NCBI GenBank assembly: GCA_964019165.1 | Contig: OZ025268.1 | Span: 19,749,274-19,813,273, forward strand | Source: Mastigias papua | Lineage: Eukaryota > Cnidaria > Scyphozoa > Rhizostomeae > Mastigiidae | DNA: 64,000 nt | Direction: 5' to 3' | In this document: positions 26,041 to 36,149 of the stretch, in pieces | How the letters are laid out: the number at the start of each line of letters is the position of its first letter | Position numbering within the stretch: position 1 is the stretch's first letter | Notes under the pieces: generated by a model | What the model saw: only the letters and a program-made list of their open reading frames with translations | Told to the model about the DNA's origin: nothing | Databases searched by the model: none | Translations under genes and position numbers: made by a program

Positions 26041-28823
26041 TGTAGTTTTCCCAAAAATGACCAAAATTCAAATTCATTCATTTTGATTGCAGATTGAAAA
26101 GTGATGAAAATGAGCGAGTTTTGGCCATAAAGTAAGGCTATAACCTTGGTATTTTGCCCAAAAATGACCAAAATTCAAATTCATTCATTTTGATTGCAGA
26201 TTGAAAAGTGATGAAAATGAGCGATTTTTGGCCAAAAAGTAAGGCTATAACCTTGGTATTTTGCCCAAAAATGACCAAAATTCAAATTCATTCATTTTGA
26301 TTGCAGATTGAAAAGTGATGAAAATGAGCGAGTTTTGGCCAAAAAGTAAGGCTATAACCTTGGTATTTTGCCCAAAAATGACCAAAATTCAAATTCATTC
26401 ATTTTGATTGCAGATTGAAAAGTGATGAAAATGAGCGATTTTTGGCCAAAAAGTAAGGCTATAACCTTGGTATTTTGCCCAAAAATGACCAAAATTCAAA
26501 TTCATTCATTTTGATTGCAGATTGAAAAGTGATGAAAATGAGCGATTTTTGGCCAAAAAGTAAGGCTATAACCTTGGTATTTTGCCCAAAAATGACCAAA
26601 ATTCAAATTCATTCATTTTGATTGCAGATTGAAAAGTGATGAAAATGAGCGATTTTTGGCCAAAAAGTAAGGCTATAACCTTGGTATTTTGCCCAAAAAT
26701 GACCAAAATTCAAATTCATTCATTTTGATTGCAGATTGACAAGTGATGAAAATGAGCGATTTTTGGCCAAAAAGTAAGGCTATAACCTTTGTAGTTTTCC
26801 CAAAAATGACCAAAATTCAAATTCATTCATTTTGATTGCAGATTGAAAAGTGATGAAAATGAGCGAGTTTTGGCCAAAAAGTAAGGCTATAACCTTGGTA
26901 TTTTGCCCAAAAAAGACCAAAATTCAAATTCATTCATTTTGATTGCAGATTGAAAAGTGATGAAAATGAGCGATTTTTGGCCAAAAAGTAAGGCTATAAC
27001 CTTGGTATTTTGCCCAAAAATGACCAAAATTCAAATTCATTCATTTTGATTGCAGATTGAAAAGTGATGAAAATGAGCGAGTTTTGGCCAAAAAGTAAGG
27101 CTATAACCTTGGTATTTTGCCCAAAAATGACCAAAATTCAAATTCATTCATTTTGATTGCAGATTGAAAAGTGATGAAAATGAGCGATTTTTGGCCAAAA
27201 AGTAAGGCTATAACCTTGGTATTTTGCCCAAAAATGACCAAAATTCAAATTCATTCATTTTGATTGCAGATTGAAAAGTGATGAAAATGAGCGATTTTTG
27301 GCCAAAAAGTAAGGCTATAACCTTGGTATTTTGCCCAAAAATGACCAAAATTCAAATTCATTCATTTTGATTGCAGATTGAAAAGTGATGAAAATGAGCG
27401 ATTTTTGGCCAAAAAGTAAGGCTATAACCTTGGTATTTTGCCCAAAAATGACCAAAATTCAAATTCATTCATTTTGATTGCAGATTGACAAGTGATGAAA
27501 ATGAGCGATTTTTGGCCAAAAAGTAAGGCTATAACCTTTGTAGTTTTCCCAAAAATGACCAAAATTCAAATTCATTCATTTTGATTGCAGATTGAAAAGT
27601 GATGAAAATGAGCGAGTTTTGGCCAAAAAGTAAGGCTATAACCTTGGTATTTTGCCCAAAAAAGACCAAAATTCAAATTCATTCATTTTGATTGCAGATT
27701 GAAAAGTGATGAAAATGAGCGATTTTTGGCCAAAAAGTAAGGCTATAACCTTGGTATTTTGCCCACAAATGACCAAAATTCAAATTCATTCAGTTTGATT
27801 GCAGATTGAAAAGTGATGAAAATGAGCGATTTTTGGCCAAAAAGTAAGGCTATAACCTTGGTATTTTGCCCAAAAATGACCAAAATTCAAATTCATTCAT
27901 TTTGATTGCAGATTGAAAAGTGATGAAAATGAGCGATTTTTGGCCAAAAAGTAAGGCTATAACCTTGGTATTTTGCCCAAAAATGACCAAAATTCAAATT
28001 CATTCATTTTGATTGCAGATTGACAAGTGATGAAAATGAGCGATTTTTGGCCAAAAAGTAAGGCTATAACCTTTGTAGTTTTCCCAAAAATGACCAAAAT
28101 TCAAATTCATTCATTTTGATTGCAGATTGAAAAGTGATGAAAATGAGCGAGTTTTGGCCAAAAAGTAAGGCTATAACCTTGGTATTTTGCCCAAAAAAGA
28201 CCAAAATTCAAATTCATTCATTTTGATTGCAGATTGAAAAGTGATGAAAATGAGCGATTTTTGGCCAAAAAGTAAGGCTATAACCTTGGTATTTTGCCCA
28301 AAAATGACCAAAATTCAAATTCATTCATTTTGATTGCAGATTGAAAAGTGATGAAAATGAGCGAGTTTTGGCCAAAAAGTAAGGCTATAACCTTGGTATT
28401 TTGCCCAAAAATGACCAAAATTCAAATTCATTCATTTTGATTGCAGATTGAAAAGTGATGAAAATGAGCGATTTTTGGCCAAAAAGTAAGGCTATAACCT
28501 TGGTATTTTGCCCAAAAATGACCAAAATTCAAATTCATTCATTTTGATTGCAGATTGAAAAGTGATGAAAATGAGCGATTTTTGGCCAAAAAGTAAGGCT
28601 ATAACCTTGGTATTTTGCCCAAAAATGACCAAAATTCAAATTCATTCATTTTGATTGCAGATTGAAAAGTGATGAAAATGAGCGATTTTTGGCCAAAAAG
28701 TAAGGCTATAACCTTGGTATTTTGCCCAAAAATGACCAAAATTCAAATTCATTCATTTTGATTGCAGATTGACAAGTGATGAAAATGAGCGATTTTTGGC
28801 CAAAAAGTAAGGCTATAACCTTT
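26041..28823. repeat. 7-mer higher-order repeat (749 bp) in the satellite
   Basis: The rare variant tgtagttttccc, replacing tggtattttgccc, occurs at 26041, 26790, 27539, 28074 and 28823. The spacings are 749, 749, 535 and 749 bp, which are exactly 7, 7, 5 and 7 monomers. Companion variants keep the same relative place, for example gcgagttttggcc in the same monomer and cccaaaaaagacc in the next one in four of the units. This is a true higher-order unit, with one copy shortened by two monomers. Confidence 0.9.
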
Positions 28824-30471
28824 GTAGTTTTCCCAAAAATGACCAAAATTCAAATTCATTCATTTTGATTGCAGATTGAAAAGTGATGAAAATGAGCGAG
28901 TTTTGGCCAAAAAGTAAGGCTATAACCTTGGTATTTTGCCCAAAAAAGACCAAAATTCAAATTCATTCATTTTGATTGCAGATTGAAAAGTGATGAAAAT
29001 GAGCGATTTTTGGCCAAAAAGTAAGGCTATAACCTTGGTATTTTGCCCACAAATGACCAAAATTCAAATTCATTCAGTTTGATTGCAGATTGAAAAGTGA
29101 TGAAAATGAGCGAGTTTTGGCCAAAAAGTAAGGCTATAACCTTGGTATTTTGCCCAAAAATGACCAAAATTCAAATTCATTCATTTTGATTGCAGATTGA
29201 AAAGTGATGAAAATGAGCGATTTTTGGCCAAAAAGTAAGGCTATAACCTTGGTATTTTGCCCAAAAATGACCAAAATTCAAATTCATTCATTTTGATTGC
29301 AGATTGAAAAGTGATGAAAATGAGCGATTTTTGGCCAAAAAGTAAGGCTATAACCTTGGTATTTTGCCCAAAAATGACCAAAATTCAACTTCATTCATTT
29401 TGATTGCAGATTGAAAAGTGATGAAAATGAGCGATTTTTGGCCAAAAAGTAAGGCTATAACCTTGGTATTTTGCCCAAAAATGACCAAAATTCAAATTCA
29501 TTCATTTTGATTGCAGATTGAAAAGTGATGAAAATGAGCGAGTTTTGGCCAAAAAGTAAGGCTATAACCTTGGTATTTTGCCCAAAAATGACCAAAATTC
29601 AAATTCATTCATTTTGATTGCAGATTGAAAAGTGATGAAAATGAGCGATTTTTGGCCAAAAAGTAAGGCTATAACCTTGGTATTTTGCCCAAAAATGACC
29701 AAAATTCAAATTCATTCATTTTGATTGCAGATTGAAAAGTGATGAAAATGAGCGATTTTTGGCCAAAAAGTAAGGCTATAACCTTGGTTTAACGCCTCTA
29801 GGCTCCTGAGCACTATGATATTGGAATAACAATACGTGTGAGATAACAGGAGAAGGAAGGTAGACAAAGAAGCTACTGGGCTGGCAGTAAATTGGGTCGT
29901 ATAGTTGTATTCATAATAAACACAATTGTGAATCTCATTGTAACGTAAGTCAAATGCATATCAGCAATTGAGTAGGGCTTAAGACTTTTATGCCCTGTAT
30001 GCGAGACAGAATGTACATCTAGTATTTAACAGTATCGTTGCCATGGGTACAAATGGCAACCTCTCGAGAAAAGCGTTCTTCAGAGTGTCTTAGCTCACAT
30101 GACGTATGGAAAGTATCCTCACTTTCGGATGAATACAATCGACAATGATTGGTCGATACTGCTTTGTAAACTTCATCAGATAGTTAGTAGTTCATGTGAG
30201 GTCTTGATAGGGTCTTCTTAGTCAGATAGGCAACATCAAGGATGGTCACTACAGAGTCCTTTGACAGAGTGAAGGAAACTTCATTTGAGTGTCTTCAGCT
30301 CAGATAATGTCCAGAGGCGGCCTTCTTCTTCGAGTAGCCAAATCATCGATGGTTATTGCATTTTTCATTCACAGATATAAAACACAAGTGGATATAAAAA
30401 GGTCACATATGCAATTGTATTCCGTAAATATCTAGGACTACCTCTCTTATGTATAAACATTATAGCTCACA

Positions 30472-32660
30472 TGTAATCATTGCAATGCATAAAACTCTGA
30501 GGACTTCCTCGAATCTAAATCAAATATAAACACTGCATTTCATCAAACTCTGAGGGCTTCTTCGAGTATAATTCATATATAAACATTGCATTGCATAAAC
30601 CTCTGAGGACTTCCTCGAGTGTAAATCATATATAAACATTGTATTGCATAAAACTCTGAGAACTTCCTCGAATCTAAATCATATATAAGCATTGCATTGC
30701 GCATAAACGAGTGTAAATCATATATAAACATTGCATTGCATAAAACTCTGAGGACTTCCTCGAGTGTAAATCATATATAAACATTGCATTGCATAAAACT
30801 CTGAGGACTTCCTCGAGTGTAAATCATATATAAACATTGCATTGCATAAAACTCTGAGGACTTCCTCGAGTGTAAATCATATATAAACATTGCATTGCAT
30901 ACAACTCTGAGGATTTCCTCGAGTGTAAATCATATATAAACATTGTATTGCATAAAACTCTGAGGACTTCCTCGAGTGTAAATCATATATAAACATTGCA
31001 TTGCATAAAACTCTGAGGACTTCCTCGAATATAAATCATATATAAACATTGCATTGCATAAAACTCTGAGGACTTCCTCGAATATAAATCATATATAAAC
31101 ATTGCATTGCGCATAAAAGAGTGTAAATCATATATAAACATTGCATTGCGCATAAAAGAGTGTAAATCATATATAAACATTGCATTGCATAAAACTCTGA
31201 GGACTTCCTTGAGTGTAAATCATATATAAACATTGCATTGCATAAAACTCTGAGGACTTCCTCGAGTGTAAATCATATATAAACATTGCATTGCATAAAA
31301 CTCTGAGGACTTCCTCGAGTGTAAATCATATATAAACATTGCATTGCATAAAACTCTGAGGACTTCCTCGAGTGTAAATCATATATAAACATTGCATTGC
31401 ATACAACTCTGAGGATTTCCTCGAGTGTAAATCATATATAAACATTGTATTGCATAAAACTCTGAGGACTTCCTCGAGTGTAAATCATATATAAACATTG
31501 CATTGCATAAAACTCTGAGGACTTCCTCGAGTGTAAATCATATATAAACATTGCATTGCATAAAACTCTGAGGACTTCCTCGAATATAAATCATATATAA
31601 ACATTGCATTGCGCATAAAAGAGTGTAAATCATATATAAACATTGCATTGCGCATAAAAGAGTGTAAATCATATATAAACATTGCATTGCATAAAACTCT
31701 GAGGACTTCCTCGAGTGTAAATCATATATAAACATTGCATTGCATAAAACTCTGAGGACTTCCTCGAGTGTAAATCATATATAAACATTGCATTGCATAA
31801 AACTCTGAGGACTTCCTCGAGTGTAAATCATATATAAACATTGCATTGCATAAAACTCTGAGGACTTCCTCGAGTGTAAATCATATATAAACATTGCATT
31901 GCATACAACTCTGAGGATTTCCTCGAGTGTAAATCATATATAAACATTGTATGGCATAAAACTCTGAGGACTTCCTCGAGTGTAAATCATATATAAACAT
32001 TGCATTGCATGAAACTCTGAGGACTTCCTCGAGTGTAAATCATATATAAACATTGTATTGCATAAAACTCTGAGGACTTCCTCGAATATAAATCATATAT
32101 AAACATTGAATTGCATAAAACTCTGAGGACTTCCTCGAGTGTAAATCATATATAAACATTGCATTGCATGAAACTCTGAGGACTTCCTCGAGTGTAAATC
32201 ATATATAAACATTGTATTGCATAAAACTCTGAGAACTTCCTCGAATCTAAATCATATATAAACATTGTATTGTATAAACCTCTGAGGACTTCCTCGAATG
32301 TAAATCATATATAAACATTGCATTGCATAAAACTCTGAGGACTTCCTCGAATATAAATCATATATAAACATTGCATTGCATAAAACTCTGAGGACTTCCT
32401 TGAGTGTAAATCATATATAAACATTGTATTGCATAAAACTCTGAGGACTTCCTCGAGTGTAAATCATATATAAACATTGTATTGCATGAAACTCTGAGGA
32501 CTTCCTCGAGTATAAATCATATCTAAACATTGTATTGCATAAAACTCTGAGGACTTCGTCGAATCTAAATCAAATATAAACATTGCATTGCATAAAACTC
32601 TGAGGACTTCCATGGATATAAGTCATATATAAGCATTGCATTGCATAACTTTGAGAACTT
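30472..32660. repeat. 53-bp minisatellite, about 41 units, with 502-bp higher-order unit
   Basis: The full unit is 53 bp and contains aaactctgaggacttcctcg and aaatcatatataaacattgc. A shortened 39-bp unit (gcgcataaaagagtg, lacking the ctctgaggacttcct part) occurs in adjacent pairs at about 31109/31149 and again at 31611/31651. The offset is 502 bp, which equals 8 x 53 + 2 x 39, so ten units form a higher-order repeat present about twice. Units become degenerate at both ends, as expected when exchange homogenises only the middle. The pattern has no unique spacers and is not a CRISPR array. Confidence 0.92.
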
Positions 32661-33188
32661 TCTCGGTCACTTGTAATTATTGCCTGGCATAAACTTCTAA
32701 ACTATGTCAAACATGTATAATTATTGAATAGCAGAAAACTTCCAGGACTTCCTCGATCACATATAATTATGGCACTGGACAAAAAAAGACAATACTGGAT
32801 ATAACAATGACCGTGGTTAAGTGGGGCCATTGTTAACAACGCTAACCCTATTTTGACAGGAACCGCTGGATTAGGTCGATGGTGGACGCAGGGGGCTGCA
32901 AGGAGGGGGCTGCAAGGAGGGGGCTGCAAAGAGGGGCAAACGCCCAAGAAATGTGTGAGATCATAGCCTCAACGATACGACCAGGGAAGAGAGTTCGATG
33001 TAGACTAACTTTGAGGGTAGGGAGGGTGGGAGAAGAAAACATAAGTATCCCCATGTAGATTTCTACAGAACGTGTGTACCACGAGGACTGAAGAGACCGA
33101 TGGACGTGCAGTAAGGCGTGAGCATGATCTAATCATGTGATCCCCAGTCTGGGGGGTAGGAGTAAGGAACACAACGTGTCGCCTTTGT

Positions 33189-33218
33189 CGTTAAAGGACA
33201 TTTACACGGTAAATGTCC
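33189..33218. other. Subterminal inverted repeat and terminal hairpin of the 3.4-kb insert
   Basis: CGTTAAA (33189-33195) is the inverse of the insert's left terminus TTTAACG (29788-29794). It is followed at once by GGACATTTAC (33196-33205), loop ACG, and GTAAATGTCC (33209-33218), a perfect 10-bp stem. Two bases later the satellite resumes. A terminal hairpin of this size marks the replication end of Helitron-type elements. Confidence 0.7.
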
Positions 33219-33220
33219 CA

Positions 33221-35560
33221 ATTTTGCCCACAAATGACCAAAATTCAAATTCATTCATTTTGATTGCAGATTGAAAAGTGATGAAAATGAGCGATTTTTG
33301 GCCAAAAAGTAAGGCTATACCCTTGGTATTTTGCCCAAAAATGACCAAAATTCAAATTCATTCATTTTGATTGCAGATTGAAAAGTGATGAAAATGAGCG
33401 ATTTTTGGCCAAAAAGTAAGGCTATAACCTTGGTATTTTGCCCAAAAATGACCAAAATTCAAATTCATTCATTTTGATTGCAGATTGAAAAGTGATGAAA
33501 ATGAGCGATTTTTGGCCAAAAAGTAAGGCTATAACCTTGGTATTTTGCCCAAAAATGACCAAAATTCAAATTCATTCATTATGATTGCAGATTGAAAAGT
33601 GATGAAAATGAGCGATTTTTGGCCAAAAAGTAAGGCTATAACCTTGGTATTTTGCCCAAAACTGACCAAAATTCAAATTCATTCATTTTGATTGCAGATT
33701 GAAAAGTGATGAAATTGAGCGATTTTTGGCCAAAAAGTAAGGCTATAACCTTGGTATTTTGCCCAAAAATGACCAAAATTCAAATTCATTCATTTTGATT
33801 GCAGATTGAAAAGTGATGAAAATGAGCGATTTTTGGCCAAAAAGTAAGGCTATAACCTTGGTATTTTGCCCAAAAATGACCAAAATTCAAATTCATTCAT
33901 TTTGATTGCAGATTGAAAAGTGATGAAAATGAGCGATTTTTGGCCAAAAAGTAAGGCTATAACCTTGGTATTTTGCCCAAAAATGACCAAAATTCAAATT
34001 CATTCATTTTGATTGCAGATTGAAAAGTGATGAAAATGAGCGAGTTTTGGCCAAAAAGTAAGGCTATAACCTTGGTATTTTGCCCAAAAATGACCAAAAT
34101 TCAACTTCATTCATTTTGATTGCAGATTGAAAAGTGATGAAAATGAGCGATTTTTGGCCAATAAGTAAGGCTATAACCTTGGTATTTTGCCCAAAAATGA
34201 CCAAAATTCAAATTCATTCATTTTGATTGCAGATTGAAAAGTGATAAAAATGAGCGATTTTTGGCCAAAAAGTAAGGCTATAACCTTGGTATTTTGCCCA
34301 AAAATGACCAAAATTCAAATTCATTCATTTTGATTGCAGATTGAAAAGTGATGAAAATGAGCGATTTTTGGCCAATAAGTAAGGCTATAACCTTGGTATT
34401 TTGCCCAAAAATGACCAAACTTCAAATTCATTCATTTTGATTGCAGATTGAAAAGTGATGAAAATGAGCGATTTGTGGCCAAAAAGTAAGGCTATAACCT
34501 TGGTATTTTGCCCAAAAATGACCAAAATTCAAATTCATTCATTTTGATTGCAGATTGAAAAGTGATGAAATTGAGCGATGTTTGGCCATAAAGTAAGGCT
34601 ATAACCTTGGTATTTTGCCCAAAAATGACCAAAATTCAAATTCATTCATTTTGATTGTAGATTGAAAAGTGATGAAAATGAGCGATGTTTGGCCAAAAAG
34701 TAAGGCTATAACCTTGGTATTTTGCCCAAAAATGACCAAACTTCAAATTCATTCATTTTGATTGCAGATTGAAAAGTGATGAAAATGAGCGATTTGTGGC
34801 CAAAAAGTAAGGCTATAACCTTGGTATTTTGCCCAAAAATGACCAAAATTCAAATTCATTCATTTTGATTGCAGATTGAAAAGTGATGAAATTGAGCGAT
34901 GTTTGGCCATAAAGTAAGGCTATAACCTTGGTATTTTGCCCAAAAATGACCAAAATTCAAATTCATTCATTTTGATTGTAGATTGAAAAGTGATGAAAAT
35001 GAGCGATTTTTGGCCAAAAAGTAAGGCTATAACCTTGGTATTTTGCCCAAAAATGACCAAAATTCAAATTCATTCATGTTGATTGCAGATTGAAAAGTGA
35101 TGAAAATGAGCGATTTGTGGCCAAAAAGTAAGGCTATAACCTTGGTATTTTGCCCAAAAATGACCAAAATTCAAATTCATTCATTTTGATTGCAGATTGA
35201 AAAGTGATGAAATTGAGCGATTTTTGGCCATAAAGTAAGGCTATAACCTTGGTATTTTGCCCAAAAATGACCAAAATTCAAATTCATTCATTTTGATTGT
35301 AGATTGAAAAGTGATGAAAATGAGCGATTTTTGGCCAAAAAGTAAGGCTATAACCTTGGTATTTTGCCCAAAAATGACCAAAATTCAAATTCATTCATTT
35401 TGATTGCAGATTGAAAAGTGATGAAAATGAGCGATTTTTGGCCAAAAAGTAAGGCTATAACCTTGGTAGTTTGCCCAAAAATGACCAAAATTCAAATTCA
35501 TTCATTTTGATTGCAGATTGAAAAGTGATGAAAATGAGCGATTTTTGGCCAAAAAGTAAG
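33221..35560. repeat. 107-bp satellite array, block C (about 22 copies)
   Basis: Same monomer and orientation as blocks A and B. It resumes in mid-monomer exactly where block B was broken. A three-monomer pattern with gcgatttgtggcc, gaaattgagcga and gattgtagattg recurs at 34471-35300, another local higher-order unit. The block ends at gtaag, where the second LTR element is inserted. Confidence 0.98.
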
Positions 35561-36088
35561 TGTTAAACCACAACTTCTTTCAGGTTTAACTAAAGAATAT
35601 ATATACTAATGCAAATGATCAACTTACGACCTTTCTTAACCTTGGCGTGTCTTTTATTCTTTAGTGAGCGGCGGGGTTGGCGTCTTATAACTTTCGTCTT
35701 GCGTCTTACATCTATGCTTACACTTAATAGTTAACTAGGGTTAACTTTCTAGGGGCAACTCAAATCTTGCCTTCAACTTAATAGCGGCTTCTTCTCTAGC
35801 GTCAGGATCGTCGTCTTCTTAACTCGGCTTAATTCTGTTACGACTACTGGACTGGAGGACGAGGGGACCTAATTATTAACTAAACTGGCACGCCTAATAA
35901 TACCAAATACGGTAAACAGAACAAATCTAAAATTATTACAAATAACGTAGTAAAACACCCAAAACAATAGTCAGTAAAATTCCAAATTAACAAAGCAGCA
36001 AGCTATTAAGAGCCCTGGCACTGATTTCCGCCACGCGAGCGATGAACGTACAGTTGTAACTGTTCACGTGTTCGATATATGTTCAACA
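35561..36088 (-). repeat. 3' LTR of the deleted Gypsy element, 528 bp
   Basis: It begins TGTTAAACC and ends GTTCAACA. It is identical in length to the copy at 39217-39744, with three substitutions between them. In element orientation it follows the polypurine tract, so it is the 3' LTR. The left flank is the satellite duplication taag. Confidence 0.96.
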
Positions 36089-36104
36089 TTGCTCCCCCTT
36101 TTCG
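36089..36104 (-). other. Polypurine tract
   Basis: Immediately upstream of the 3' LTR the minus strand reads CGAAAAGGGGGAGCAA, the expected purine-rich primer for plus-strand DNA synthesis. It lies between the ORF stop (36150) and the LTR. Confidence 0.8.
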
Positions 36105-36149
36105 AAAACAAGCCTCCTGGCTTGAAGCAGATACATTTGCGAAGCGAAG

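Larger units (their letters stand above)
11054..29787. repeat. 107-bp satellite array, block B (about 175 copies)
   Basis: This is the longest uninterrupted block of the 107-bp satellite and continues block A after the solo LTR. Most copies are exactly 107 bp. Occasional 106-bp units (one A lost in ggccaaaagtaagg near 11895, 16070 and 17033) and 108-bp units (near 13948 and 24675) break the phase. Variant monomers recur at fixed multiples of 107 bp, described in separate entries. The block ends abruptly at ataaccttgg, where a 3.4-kb insert begins. Confidence 0.98.
29788..33220. mobile_element. 3.4-kb insert in the satellite; candidate Helentron/HINE-like non-autonomous element
   Basis: The satellite stops at ccttgg(t) and resumes at attttgccc, so the monomer is interrupted almost without loss. 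The insert has a unique left part (about 680 bp), a 53-bp minisatellite, and a unique right part (about 540 bp) with a 15-bp GC-rich triplication at 32891-32936. The right end is a perfect 10-bp-stem hairpin (33196-33218). The 7 bp at the left end, TTTAACG, recur inverted as CGTTAAA at 33189-33195, immediately before the hairpin. Left terminal repeat, subterminal inverted copy, 3' hairpin and internal tandem repeats are the layout of Helentron-derived HINE/pearl elements. No target duplication is seen, which also fits. No coding region is found. The 7-bp match alone is weak, and a simple recombined fragment remains possible. Confidence 0.55.

Noticed and set aside
30983..31735. 65-codon ORFs over the 53-bp minisatellite
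   Set aside because: They arise from the repeat itself, and the duplicates at 502-bp offset only reflect the higher-order unit.
32702..33054. Proline-rich minus-strand ORFs
   Set aside because: They come from the 15-bp GC-rich triplication at 32891-32936 within the 3.4-kb insert.
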